From NCBI RefSeq assembly GCF_004023625.1, contig NZ_ML137709.1, forward strand, positions 180,991 through 244,990: 64,000 nt of DNA, read 5' to 3'. Below are positions 1-9,501 of this stretch, piece after piece. The notes under the pieces were generated by a model. It saw only the letters and a program-made list of their open reading frames with translations, was not told where the DNA came from and ran no database searches. Both the position numbers and the translations under genes were made by a program. The DNA comes from Streptomyces cavernae (GTDB lineage Bacteria > Actinomycetota > Actinomycetes > Streptomycetales > Streptomycetaceae). The stretch's first letter is position 1, and each line of letters starts with the position of its first letter.

Positions 1-903
1 CGCATGCTCTACGACACCATTCAGCACAAGCTGATGGCGCTGCCGGACGCGGTGCGGGTCTTCCCCGCGCACGGCGCCGGATCCGCCTGCGGCAAGAACC
101 TCTCCACCCAGCGGCAGTCCACCATCGGCGAGCAGCGCGCCACCAACTACGCCTGCCGGCCGATGAGCGAGGAGAAGTTCGTCGAGCTGGTGACGGCGGG
201 GCAGCCGTCCGCGCCCGCCTACTTCGTCTACGACGCCATCCTCAACCGCAAGGAGCACGGCCTGTTCGACGCGGCCGCCGCGCCGCGACCGCTGTCCGCC
301 GAGGAGTTCCTCCGGCGACGCGCGGCCGGTGCGGTCGTGGTCGACGCCCGCTCCCCGCAGGACTTCGCCGCCGGTCACCTGCGCGGCTCGGTCAATGTGC
401 CCGCCGACGGGCGCTTCGCCGAGCAGGCCGGCATGGTCGTCACCCCCGAGCAGGACGTCGTCGTGGTCGCACCCCAGGACCGCGAGGAGGAGATGGTCAC
501 CCGGCTCGCCCGCATCGGCTTCGACAAGGTCGGCGGCTACCTGCGCGAGCCCGAAGGCGCCTTCCCCGCACTCGCCGACCGGATGCGGCAGGCCAGCCGG
601 CTGACCGCCGACGAACTGCGCCGCCTGCTGGACGGCGAGGACGCGCCGCTCGTCCTGGACGTGCGCAACACCGCCGAACGCGAAGAGGGCTTCATCGAGG
701 GCTCGCTGCACATCCCGCTCGCCGAACTCGCCCGCCGCGCCGACGAGATCCCTGCCGACCGGCCCCTCGTCGTCCACTGCGCGGGCGGCCACCGCTCATC
801 CATCGCCGCCAGCCTGCTGCGCCACAAGGGCCGCACCGACGTCTCCGACCTGCTCGGCGGCTACGGCGCCTGGCTCGCCCAGCCGGCACCCGCCGGCGCC
901 TGA
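1..903 (+). CDS. Persulfide dioxygenase-rhodanese fusion (CstB-like), 5' end outside the window
   Basis: The reading frame is open from base 1, so this is the C-terminal 300 residues of a longer protein. Residues 1-75 are the end of a metallo-beta-lactamase-fold persulfide dioxygenase domain, with the motif FPAHGAGSACGKNL. They are followed by a rhodanese-like domain lacking its active-site Cys (VVVVAPQDREEE in that loop) and a second rhodanese domain with an intact loop (HCAGGHRSS). The order dioxygenase, pseudo-rhodanese, rhodanese is that of Staphylococcus aureus CstB, which oxidises low-molecular-weight persulfides and transfers sulfur to give thiosulfate. Downstream genes encode sulfur handling too. 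The function is inferred from domain order; the iron-binding N-terminus is not visible. Confidence 0.85.
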   Translation, partial: RMLYDTIQHKLMALPDAVRVFPAHGAGSACGKNLSTQRQSTIGEQRATNYACRPMSEEKFVELVTAGQPSAPAYFVYDAILNRKEHGLFDAAAAPRPLSAEEFLRRRAAGAVVVDARSPQDFAAGHLRGSVNVPADGRFAEQAGMVVTPEQDVVVVAPQDREEEMVTRLARIGFDKVGGYLREPEGAFPALADRMRQASRLTADELRRLLDGEDAPLVLDVRNTAEREEGFIEGSLHIPLAELARRADEIPADRPLVVHCAGGHRSSIAASLLRHKGRTDVSDLLGGYGAWLAQPAPAGA

Positions 904-1028
904 CCCACCCCACCCCCGGGCGGCAACCCCCGCGCCTGACCCACCCCACCCCCCGGGCGGCGGCCCCGGCGCATCGGACCGCCGCCCGCCCCGATCAAGA
1001 CAACGCTTCAAGGCGACAAGGAACCCCG

Positions 1029-1610
1029 ATGACCACCCACGCCGACAAACCACGACTCGACCCCGCCGCCCTCCGCGACCTGATCCGGGACGGGAAGGGC
1101 CCGCGCCTACTGGACGTACGCACGCCCGGCGAGTTCCGCACCGCCCACATCCCCGGCTCCTACAACGTGCCCCTGGACACCCTGCGCGAGCACCGCGCCG
1201 AACTGCTGCACCACCTCGACGAGGACGTCGTCCTCATCTGCCGCTCCGGCGCCCGCGCCGCCCAGGCCGAACAGGCCCTGGCTGAAGCGGGGCTGCCCAA
1301 CCTGCGTGTCCTCGACGGCGGCGTAACGGCATGGGAGACCGGCGGAGGCTCGCTCACCCGCGGCCCGGAACGCTGGGACCTGGAGCGCCAGGTCCGCCTC
1401 GTCGCCGGAACCCTCGTCCTGGTGAGCGGCGTCGCGGGCCTGTTCCTGCCCGGGCTGCACCTGATCGGCACGGCGGTCGGGGCAGGGCTGGCCGTCGCCG
1501 CGCTCACCAACACCTGCGCCATGGGCATGCTGCTGGCGAAGCTTCCCTACAACCGTGGCCCCCGCGCGGACCGCGACACCGTCGTCGCCGCCCTGCGGGA
1601 TTCCTCGTGA
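1029..1610 (+). CDS. Rhodanese domain protein with C-terminal DUF2892 membrane segment
   Basis: This 193-residue protein has an N-terminal rhodanese domain (about residues 8-110) with the active-site loop CRSGARAAQ, then two hydrophobic helices (about 125-175) of the DUF2892 type. The arrangement resembles membrane-anchored sulfurtransferases such as Escherichia coli YgaP. It probably carries persulfide sulfur at the inner face of the membrane. The stop codon overlaps the GTG start of the TauE/SafE gene by 4 nt, which implies translational coupling. The upstream dioxygenase-rhodanese lies 125 bp away on the same strand. Confidence 0.88.
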   Translation: MTTHADKPRLDPAALRDLIRDGKGPRLLDVRTPGEFRTAHIPGSYNVPLDTLREHRAELLHHLDEDVVLICRSGARAAQAEQALAEAGLPNLRVLDGGVTAWETGGGSLTRGPERWDLERQVRLVAGTLVLVSGVAGLFLPGLHLIGTAVGAGLAVAALTNTCAMGMLLAKLPYNRGPRADRDTVVAALRDSS

Positions 1611-2563
1611 TCGCCGTCGTCATCGCCGCGTCCCTGCTCATCGGGGTCAGCCTCGGCGTCCTGGGCGGCGGCGGGTCCATCGTGACCGTGCCCATCCTGG
1701 TCTACCTGGCCGGCATGGAGGCCAAGGAGGCCATCGCCACCTCGCTGTTCGTCGTCGGCGTCACCAGCGCCGCCGGCGTCGTCTCGCACGCCCGCGCAGG
1801 ACGTGTCCGCTGGCGCACCGGGCTGCTGTTCGGCCTGGCCGGCATGACCGGCGCCTACGCGGGCGGCCGCCTGGCCGAGTACATCTCCGGCACCGTGCTG
1901 CTGATCGCCTTCGCCCTCATGATGATCGCCACCGCCGCCGCCATGATCCGGGGACGCAAGCAGCAGCCGAAGAAGGGCCGCCACGACCTCCCCGTGCTCC
2001 ACGTCCTCGCGGACGGCATCGTGGTCGGCCTGGTCACCGGACTGGTCGGCGCCGGCGGAGGTTTCCTGGTCGTCCCCGCCCTCGCGCTGCTCGGCGGGCT
2101 CCCCATGAGTGTCGCCGTCGGCACCTCACTGCTGGTCATCTCCATGAAGTCCTTCGCGGGCCTGGCCGGTTACCTCGCGAGCGTGCACATCGACTGGGGG
2201 CTCGCGGCCCTCGTCACGGCGGCCGCCGTCGTCGGCGCACTGGCCGGCGGCCGTCTCGCCGGGCGTATCCCGCAGGACGCGCTGCGCAAGTCCTTCGGAT
2301 GGTTCGTCGCCGTCATGGGCGTCTTCGTCCTCGGCCGGCAGATCCCCCCCGGACTGCGCCACACCCTGCTGACCAGCCCCTGGACCTGGTCCTCCGTGGC
2401 CGCGGCGGCGGGGATCGTGTTCGGCTGGTACATGGTGCGCGGCTCCGACGGACGCACGCCGCGGGGGGCAGGCGACGCCTCGGCACCGTCGGACGACGCG
2501 AGCGGGCGGACCGTCTCGCGCCTCATCCCTCCTGAGATCCGGTGGACGACACGGAAGCCGTGA
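1607..2563 (+). CDS. TauE/SafE family sulfite/sulfur-anion exporter
   Basis: This 318-residue polytopic membrane protein starts with a GTG that overlaps the preceding stop codon. The frame is open further upstream, but the hydrophobic N-terminus (VIAVVIAASLLIGVSLGVLGGGG) fits the GTG start. It has the two glycine-rich repeats of the TauE/SafE family, at about residues 20-35 and 150-165 (VTGLVGAGGGFLVVP). The family exports sulfite, sulfoacetate or related anions. Next to persulfide dioxygenase and rhodanese genes, export of sulfite or thiosulfate from persulfide oxidation is the natural inference. A TauE protein is also part of the S. aureus cst operon. Confidence 0.88.
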   Translation: MIAVVIAASLLIGVSLGVLGGGGSIVTVPILVYLAGMEAKEAIATSLFVVGVTSAAGVVSHARAGRVRWRTGLLFGLAGMTGAYAGGRLAEYISGTVLLIAFALMMIATAAAMIRGRKQQPKKGRHDLPVLHVLADGIVVGLVTGLVGAGGGFLVVPALALLGGLPMSVAVGTSLLVISMKSFAGLAGYLASVHIDWGLAALVTAAAVVGALAGGRLAGRIPQDALRKSFGWFVAVMGVFVLGRQIPPGLRHTLLTSPWTWSSVAAAAGIVFGWYMVRGSDGRTPRGAGDASAPSDDASGRTVSRLIPPEIRWTTRKP

Positions 2564-2573
2564 ACCTCGTGAA

Positions 2574-2618
2574 CGTCGTGCCGTCGTGCCGTCGTGCCGT
2601 CGTGCCGTCGTGCCGTCG
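2574..2618. repeat. 8-bp tandem repeat, five copies
   Basis: CGTCGTGC is repeated five times exactly, followed by a partial sixth copy. It lies between the exporter stop and the methyltransferase start. An 8-bp unit can slip, and each step changes the spacing of anything transcribed across it. No function is assigned. Confidence 0.9.
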
Positions 2619-2701
2619 CGAGCACGGAAGCGGCTGCGACCCGGACGGCGGCACCAGTATGGGCGAGGATTCCACTCACGCGGAGGGATGAGGGGCACAG
2701 G

Positions 2702-3307
2702 ATGGACGCAGCAAGCTGGGACGAGCGGTACCGGGGCAGCGAACTGGTGTGGAAGGCGGAACCCAACCGGTTCGTCGAGCAGGAGTTGGCCGGCCTGCAG
2801 CCGACCGGGCGGGCCGTCGACCTCGCGGCCGGGGAGGGGCGCAACGCGGTCTGGCTCGCGGAGCGCGGCTGGGAGGTGGACGCCGTGGACTTCTCCGCCG
2901 TCGCGCTGGAGAAGGCCGAGCGACAGGCCGCCGACCGTGGTGTGCGGCTGCGGACCGTCCACGCCGACCTCACGCTCTGGACGCCCCCGGAAGCGACGTA
3001 CAACCTGGCATTGATCGCCTATCTGCACCCGCCCTGGCCGGACATGACCCAGGTGCTGACCCGGGCCGGCGCTGCCGTGCGCGAGGGCGGAACCCTGCTG
3101 CTCGTCGGCCATGACGCGGCCAATCCCGAGCGCGGCCACGGCGGCCCGCAGGACCCACGCGTGCTGTACACCGCCGAGCAGGTCGCCGACCTGTGGCGGC
3201 CGTACGCCGACATCCTGCGGGCCGAGACGGTCCCTCGGACAGTGACCGATGTTGACGGCGCCGGCCGTACGGCCCTCGACGCGCTCGTCCGTGCCGTGCG
3301 GCGATGA
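2702..3307 (+). CDS. Class I SAM-dependent methyltransferase
   Basis: This 201-residue protein is of the small Rossmann-fold methyltransferase type related to TehB and thiopurine-methyltransferase-like enzymes. It opens with WDERYRGSELVWKAEPN and has the SAM-binding motif VDLAAGEGRNAVWLAERG at about residues 39-56, then the acidic motif VDAVDFS. The ATG at 2702 is preceded by a GGAGG-like site; the longer upstream reading is low-complexity repeat. The substrate is unknown. Its place in a sulfur detoxification locus makes a small thiol or chalcogen substrate plausible, but this is inference. Confidence 0.82.
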   Translation: MDAASWDERYRGSELVWKAEPNRFVEQELAGLQPTGRAVDLAAGEGRNAVWLAERGWEVDAVDFSAVALEKAERQAADRGVRLRTVHADLTLWTPPEATYNLALIAYLHPPWPDMTQVLTRAGAAVREGGTLLLVGHDAANPERGHGGPQDPRVLYTAEQVADLWRPYADILRAETVPRTVTDVDGAGRTALDALVRAVRR

Positions 3308-3322
3308 CACCGTGCCGCGGGG

Positions 3323-4614
3323 TCATTCGCGGCTCACGACGCCGTCACGGTGGGAGGTGGACCGAAGCCGGGCAGCGTTCCGGCATCTCAGGTGTAGATG
3401 ATCTGGCCGCCGGCGGCGTGCTCGTAGAAGCGGCAGGCCGACGGGGCCCGGGTAGTGGCCGGGCAGCGGCTCGGTTTCGTAGTTGAAGTCGATGAGCAGG
3501 GCCTTGTGGAAACCGGTCTCCACGAAGCAGTTGGCGTGCCCGTCGTAGGAGGCGTCCAGCGGCTGCCCGGCGACGAAGCGTCCGATGTTGTGCACGAGCG
3601 TCCCGGCCTCGAAGTGGGCCACCGACCCGGCCTTGGAGGCGGGCAGGCCCGCCGCGTCCCCGATGGCGAACACCTCGGGATGGCTGGGGAGTTGGAGGGT
3701 GCGCGGATCGACCGGCACGAAGTCCAGTTCGTCGCCCAGGCCATCGGATCGCCCGACGTACTCCGCGCCGCCGTGCAGCGGGACGACGACCGCCAGGTCG
3801 AACGGCACCTCCCGTTCGTCGTACGACACCAGCCGGCCGCCCGGGCCGTCGACCTCGCCCAATGTGAACTCGGTGACCAGCTCGATGCCCTTCTCCGCCA
3901 GCAACCCGCCCAGCGCCTTCGCCGCGACCGGCTTCGTGAAGGCGGCGTCCAGAGGGGTGGCATAGGTCAGCCGGACCTTGTCGCGGATGCCGCAGCGCTG
4001 GAAGTACCAGTCGGCGAGGAAGGCGAACTCCAGTGGCGCCACAGGGCACTTGACCGGCAGGTCCGCCACGTCGACCACCACGCGGCCACCGTCGAAACGC
4101 TCCAGAGCATGGTGCAGACCGACGGCTCCGGGCAGGTCGTAGAAGGTGAAGACGTTCTCGCCCCAGCCGGGACCGGTCAGTCCCTCGGTCTCCTCCGGCA
4201 GCAGCCGGGCGCCGGTGGCGACCACGAGGACGTCGTAGGACAGCCGGATGCCACCGTCGAGGGACACCGTCCGCTCGCTCAGGTCGACGCGCTCGATCCG
4301 CGCCCGCTTGTAGTCGATGGCTGTGTTCAGCTGCCGCCGTCGAGGGACACCGTCCGCTCGCTCAGGTCGACGCGCTCGATCCGCGCCCGCTTGTAGTCGA
4401 TGGCTGTGTTCAGCTGCCGCCGGCGGGAACGGACAAGGTGATGCGGCTGGGCCGGCCCGAACGGCAGGAACAGCAGGCCGGGCTGGTAGACGTGGTCGTC
4501 GTCCTGATCGACGACCGTGATCCGGATGTCCCGCTCGTCGTACGCGCGGTGCAGGCGGTTGGCCGTCATGGTGCCTGCGGTTCCGCCTCCGAGAATCACC
4601 ACATGCTTGCTCAT
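3323..4614 (-). pseudogene. Sulfide:quinone oxidoreductase-like flavoprotein, frameshifted by a tandem duplication
   Basis: The N-terminal piece starts at ATG 4614 (MSKHVVILGGGTAGTMTANR, an FAD-binding GxGxxG fold) and stops at about 4327 just after RTVSLDGG. The remainder, from about 4270 to the 3' end, continues the family sequence in another frame (RTVSLDGG-IRLSYDVLVVATG). Removing one copy of an exact 83-bp tandem duplication joins the halves without loss. Family features are a VKCPVAP Cys, a second Cys in NCFVETGF, and GDAAGLPASKAGSVAHFEAG. Near 3438 codon usage switches frame again, giving a well-coded ending FYEHAAGGQIIYT with its stop at 3388. The family oxidises sulfide to persulfide/polysulfide and passes electrons to quinone. 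As written the gene encodes no full-length protein. Confidence 0.82.
4254..4422. repeat. Exact 83-bp tandem duplication inside the oxidoreductase gene
   Basis: Bases 4254-4339 are identical to 4337-4422, an offset of 83 bp with a 3-bp CCG shared at the junction. Since 83 is not a multiple of three, the copy shifts the frame and brings a TGA into frame at the junction on the minus strand. Confidence 0.95.
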
Positions 4615-4666
4615 GTCCTCACTGTCATGCGGCAGGTGAGGCCGGGACATGGGCCGCTGGTCCCCA

Positions 4667-4686
4667 CCCCAGTACCCACTGGGGTA
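4667..4686. promoter_or_regulatory. CsoR/CstR-type operator in front of the oxidoreductase gene
   Basis: CCCCAGT-ACCC-ACTGGGG is an inverted repeat at 4667-4684, and the embedded TACCCACTGGGGTA at 4673-4686 matches the TACCCC(N)GGGGTA pattern of CsoR-family operators. It lies about 55-70 bp upstream of the minus-strand ATG at 4614, where it could block transcription. Confidence 0.75.
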
Positions 4687-4821
4687 TGGCTGGACCGGGA
4701 CGACGACTCCACCGGGCCACCGGCCGACTTCGAGCCCATGCGCGGGTTCGTACTGCCGCCCGTCCGCCTGGAACAAACCCGAACCGACACCGGTTGGGTG
4801 ACGGGAGCAGTCATGAGTTGA

Positions 4822-5190
<369 letters not shown>

Positions 5191-5760
5191 CGCCCGCCCC
5201 GGGTCTGTGGGTTTCGGGGCGGAGGATCGCGGCCCCGACGGACGGCCCGATGACCGCCCGGTCCAAGGCATCGACCGTACCGGCACATACCGCCGGCGCA
5301 GCCTCGTCATGCCGTTGCGGCGGCCGGGCCGGGCGGCGGCGCGGGGGCCGGGCTCGGCGCAGCGGTGTTCCCTTCCAGTGAGCCCCGGGGTATTTTTCAG
5401 GGCCGAAAGCCGTGGGAAATACCTCGTGAGCACCTCGCACCCGGCCGGACTCCCGTCCCACGCCACGCGAGCCGACGAGAGCGTCATGACTGACGGGCTC
5501 TCTCCTTCTCCGGCCGGTACACCGGGCTGTCCGCGTTTCTGACCCCGTGGCCGTCATGTTGCCGCTCGGGCGGCAGGTCAGCAGCTTGAGGTGCTGCGGG
5601 ATGCCCGGCGCAGCGTTCCCGCCACCGAGCCGACCCGGGCGCTATTCGTACGGGCCGACCCGGTGGGCCGGTGATAAGGCTGGACATCAGCAACGACTCG
5701 TCGCCGAGTTTCACCCCGTGCGCATCGGCGTCCGACCCCGGACGCCTGCCGGGCTGTGGC
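5191..5760. other. 570-bp gap without a convincing gene
   Basis: The gap lies between the CsoR/CstR gene and the 3' end of the RNase J gene, which converge. I see only imperfect inverted repeats (for example GGTATTT at 5388 with AAATACC at 5417) and no open frame with normal codon bias. It presumably holds transcription termination signals. Confidence 0.5.
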
Positions 5761-7446
5761 TCAGGCGTCGATGATGACGGGGATGATGAGGGGCTTGCGG
5801 CGGTGGGTGCGGAACGCCCAGTTCGCCACGGCGCGGGCGAGAAGCTGTTCGAGTTGGCGCGCGTCTCCGACGCCTTCCTCGGCCGCGGTGGCCAGGGACT
5901 TCTCGATGACCGGGATGACCGGATCGAAGGTGGCGTCGTCGTGGACGAAGCCACGGGCCAGGAAGTCGGGGGCCTCGGCGAGGGCGCCGGTGTCCGCGTC
6001 GACGATCGCCACCACCGTGATCACGCCTTCGGCGGCGAGGGTGAGGCGGTCCTTGAGGGACGCTTCGGTGGCGCCGCCGACTTCCATGCCGTCCACGTAG
6101 ACGTTGCCGGCGGAGACCTTGCCCGTGATGGACGCGCGGCCGTCGACGAGGTCGACGACGACGCCGTCCTCGGCGATGACGACCCGGTCGGGGTCGACGC
6201 CGGTGCGGATGGCGAGGTCGGCGTTAGCCCGCAGGTGGCGCCATTCGCCGTGCACGGGCATGACGTTGCGGGGTTTGACGATGTTGTAGCAGTAGACGAG
6301 TTCGCCGGCGCTGGCGTGCCCGGAGACGTGCACCTTGGCGTTGCCCTTGTGGACGACGTGGGCGCCCCACCGGGTGAGTCCGTTGATCACCCGGTAGATG
6401 GCGTTCTCGTTGCCAGGGATGAGAGAGCTGGCGAGCAGGACGGTGTCGCCCTTGCCGATGCGGATCTGGTGGTCGCGCGTAGCCATCCGTGACAGCGCGG
6501 CCATGGGTTCGCCCTGGGAACCGGTGCACACCAGAGTGATCTTGTGGTCCGGGAGCTTCTCCAGCTCCTTGGTGCTCACGACCAGACCGGAGGGGACCTT
6601 CAGATAGCCCAGGTCACGGGCAATGCCCATGTTGCGGACCATCGACCGGCCGACGAAGGCGACCTTGCGGCCGTGCTGGTGGGCGGCGTCCAGGACCTGC
6701 TGAATGCGGTGCACGTGGCTGGCGAAGCTGGAGACGATGACCCGGCGTGGCGCGGTCCGCATCACCTGCTCGATCGCCGGGTTCAGCTCACGCTCGGAGG
6801 TGGTGAAGCCGGGCACTTCGGCGTTCGTGGAGTCGGTGAGGAACAGGTCCACGCCCTCCTCGCCGAGGCGGGCGAAGGCGCGCAGATCGGTGATGCGGTC
6901 GTCGAGAGGGAACTGGTCCATCTTGAAGTCGCCGGTGTGCAGCACCATCCCGGCGCCGGTGCGGATCGCCACCGCGAGGCTGTCGGGGATGGAGTGGTTG
7001 ACCGCCACGAACTCGCAGTCGAAGGGCCCGAAGCCACGCCGGTCACCCTCCCGCACCCGCACCGTGCGCGGCCGGATCCCGTGTTCCTTGAGCTTGGCCT
7101 CCAAGAACGCCAGCGTCAGCTTGGAACCGACGACGGGAATGTCGGACCGCTCGCGCAGCAGGTACGGCACACCGCCGATGTGGTCCTCGTGGCCATGGGT
7201 GAGGACCACAGCCACGATGTCGTCCAGCCGGTCCCGGATCGAGGTGAAGTCCGGCAGGATCACGTCGACGCCGGGCTGGGTCTCCTCGGGGAACAGCACG
7301 CCGCAGTCGACGATGAGCAGCTTGCCGGCGTGCTCGAAGACGGTCATGTTGCGGCCGATCTCACCCAGGCCGCCCAGGGCGATGACCCGCAGCCCTCCTT
7401 CGGGAAGGGGCGGGGCGGCTTTCAGTTCAGGGTGCGGATGACTCAT
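5761..7446 (-). CDS. rnj: Ribonuclease J
   Basis: This 561-residue enzyme of the beta-CASP metallo-beta-lactamase family has 5'-to-3' exonuclease and endonuclease activity on RNA. The N-terminus runs into GGLGEIGRNM, the zinc-binding motif THGHEDHIGG is at about residues 83-92, VNHSIPDS and LHTGDFKMD follow, then the beta-CASP region with ASFASHVHRIQQ and SGHASAGEL, and a C-terminal RNase J domain. The length is normal. Many actinomycetes have one RNase J next to dapA; this copy sits beside sulfur genes instead, so it may be either the only copy or a paralogue. Confidence 0.95.
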   Translation of the reverse strand: MSHPHPELKAAPPLPEGGLRVIALGGLGEIGRNMTVFEHAGKLLIVDCGVLFPEETQPGVDVILPDFTSIRDRLDDIVAVVLTHGHEDHIGGVPYLLRERSDIPVVGSKLTLAFLEAKLKEHGIRPRTVRVREGDRRGFGPFDCEFVAVNHSIPDSLAVAIRTGAGMVLHTGDFKMDQFPLDDRITDLRAFARLGEEGVDLFLTDSTNAEVPGFTTSERELNPAIEQVMRTAPRRVIVSSFASHVHRIQQVLDAAHQHGRKVAFVGRSMVRNMGIARDLGYLKVPSGLVVSTKELEKLPDHKITLVCTGSQGEPMAALSRMATRDHQIRIGKGDTVLLASSLIPGNENAIYRVINGLTRWGAHVVHKGNAKVHVSGHASAGELVYCYNIVKPRNVMPVHGEWRHLRANADLAIRTGVDPDRVVIAEDGVVVDLVDGRASITGKVSAGNVYVDGMEVGGATEASLKDRLTLAAEGVITVVAIVDADTGALAEAPDFLARGFVHDDATFDPVIPVIEKSLATAAEEGVGDARQLEQLLARAVANWAFRTHRRKPLIIPVIIDA

Positions 7447-8446
7447 ACCCTGACGGTACCCGCAGGACGGAACGAGATGATCCGTTGCCTGTGTGATCTC
7501 TCCGCACGACGGAGCGGGGCACCGGCAGCGCCTGTTGCGGGACGATCGGATGACGTCGGCGGCCGGACGGGGAGGGGCCGAGGTGGTAGCGCCTTCGGTG
7601 GGTAAGCCGTGAGCCCGGTGGTGCCGGCGAGGATTTCGTGCCTCTTGTCGTGGTGGCCGGCCTCCGCGGCTCCCGGCGCGCCTCGTCGATGGCCCACTCG
7701 GTGTACAGCAGCGCCCGAGTGCCGTCGGCGCTGTGCCCGAAGTGCGCCCGATCTTGCCCCGGGTGCCCGCCGGCCCTCGGCTGGGCGACGATCACGGCGT
7801 CCCCAGGCCGCGCTGCCACTCGGCTCCATGACGTCGAAGGCCGTGAGCAGGCAGCCGGGCGTGTGAGTCTCGTCGGCTACGGCGAGACCAAGGTACCGGC
7901 GGTATCGAGACGGCCGCTGAGGGCGGCTGTTTCAAGCCGCTGCCGCGCCCAAGGGCCGCAGCCGTGCCATTACACACCCGTCCTCTCGGCAAGCCCAACT
8001 GACCGTCGACTCCTACCACCCACCGGCCGAGTCATGCCCGGATTCGTTCGATCACAGGTCACTGCTCGAACGTCCCGAAGTTATTCGGATGCTTGTGTGT
8101 GCCGACTCGGCCGGGTCAGACACTCGTCCATGCTTCGATGACGGCGTTACGTCCGGCCGCAATCGGGCGACTTGTGGTCCGCGTGGAGGACGCGCCAGGC
8201 GGTGAGTTCCAGATCCTGGAGCTGTGAGGGCAGCCCCAATCTTTGTTCCATCCGATCTGCGAGGAGGGATGCGCGGGAGGGGAACTCGGGAAGCAGTGGC
8301 GGTCCTTGGGCGTAGTGGGCTGAGATGCACGCTCGGGAACCTTGGACTTCCCGTGGCCAGGCGGCTTACACGCCTTCCGCCAGCCCGGTTGGTGGCAAGA
8401 CCGACCTCGATGGAGGCTGTCACGGGCAGGCTCTTAGCATGATCGG
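7447..8446. other. 1-kb gap with possible gene debris
   Basis: No complete gene is recognised. On the minus strand from GTG 7819 about 50 codons have good codon bias (GDAVIVAQPRAGG ... LLYTEWAIDEARRE), but bias is lost as the frame runs towards RNase J, which suggests a decayed gene. On the plus strand 8138-8227 could encode a 29-residue piece ending GEFQILEL that resembles the tail of a lost gene. Both are weak. Confidence 0.35.
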
Positions 8447-9229
8447 ATGGTTGCCGATGATGCCCAGAAGAACGAGACAGGACGGGAAGTTGCGTCTGGG
8501 GACGACGTAGCCGGTCTCCGCGGCGGATCACATCATGGCAGTGCCGGGGATGAGTTTCACCCGGTTGGCGATCTGGCCGAGTGGGCGGCCGACCTGGTCG
8601 AGCCGCTCAAGCCGAAGCTGCGTGGCTGGCTCCATGCCGCGATGGTCCCTGCGTCGGTGAGCGCCGGCATCGTCCTCGTCTGCCTGGCCCGGACCCAGCA
8701 GGCGACCCTGGCCTGCACCGTGTACTCCGTCACCGCCTGGCTGCTGTTCGGGACGAGCGCCGTTTACCACCTGGGTACCTGGGGGCCGATGGGTGAGGCC
8801 GTCCTGCGTCGCCTCGACCACGCCAACATCTTTCTGATCATTGCCGGGACCTGCACCCCTCTGGCTGTGCTCCTCCTGCCTCCCGACCGGCGAAACCTGC
8901 TGCTGTGGATCGTATGGACGGGCGCGCTGACCGGTATCGCCTTCCGCGTGCTGTGGGTCAACGCTCCCCGCTGGCTGTACACCCCCTGCTACCTGGCCCT
9001 GGGGTGGGCACCGGTGCGTTACCTGCCCGACTTCTTGCACACCGGCGGTGCGGCCGTGGTCACCCTGACAGTGACCGGCGGTCTCCTCTACAGCGCGGGC
9101 GCGGTGGTCTACGCCGTCCAACGCCCCGACCCCTCGCCCCGCTGGTTCGGCTTCCATGAGGTGTTCCACGCCTTGACCGTGGCGGCCTTCACCGCGCACT
9201 ACATCGCCATCTCCCTCGCCGTTTACTGA
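8447..9229 (+). CDS. Hemolysin III / TrhA family membrane protein
   Basis: This 260-residue protein has about 50 hydrophilic N-terminal residues and then seven predicted membrane helices. It has the family signatures SAVYH (about 105), RLDHANIFLIIAGTCTP, and FGFHEVFHALTVAAF near the C-terminus. It belongs to the PAQR superfamily, and related bacterial members have been linked to membrane energetics and fluidity control. The older name 'hemolysin' should not be taken as evidence of toxicity. The extended N-terminus is unusual, and an internal start cannot be excluded. Confidence 0.88.
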   Translation: MVADDAQKNETGREVASGDDVAGLRGGSHHGSAGDEFHPVGDLAEWAADLVEPLKPKLRGWLHAAMVPASVSAGIVLVCLARTQQATLACTVYSVTAWLLFGTSAVYHLGTWGPMGEAVLRRLDHANIFLIIAGTCTPLAVLLLPPDRRNLLLWIVWTGALTGIAFRVLWVNAPRWLYTPCYLALGWAPVRYLPDFLHTGGAAVVTLTVTGGLLYSAGAVVYAVQRPDPSPRWFGFHEVFHALTVAAFTAHYIAISLAVY

Positions 9230-9501
9230 CCAGACAGCAGGCGCATTCACTACTGCGGCGCGGTGCTGTCGCCGCACTCGCGGCCTGATCAACAACTGGG
9301 GCCTTGTGGGGGATGCCTGGAGGGACGCGGCGCCCGGGTAGGGAGCATGCCAGCCGCCTCACCCGTTGCGGCGGCGCCGCGACCGGGGCCGGAGGGGACT
9401 GAAATGCCGGTGGAGCCGTTCGGACACGAGCACCATCTCTGCGGGCCACAGCCCGGCCACGCGCGGGTGTGACAGCCCGCCGATACCGGGGCCCGCTCAC
9501 C

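Noticed and set aside
8138..8227. 29-codon frame ending in GEFQILEL
   Set aside because: No ribosome site or known relative; treated only as possible debris in the gap description.
8447..9229. Calling the hemolysin III family protein a toxin
   Set aside because: The family is a PAQR-like membrane protein; the name is historical and nothing here indicates haemolysis.
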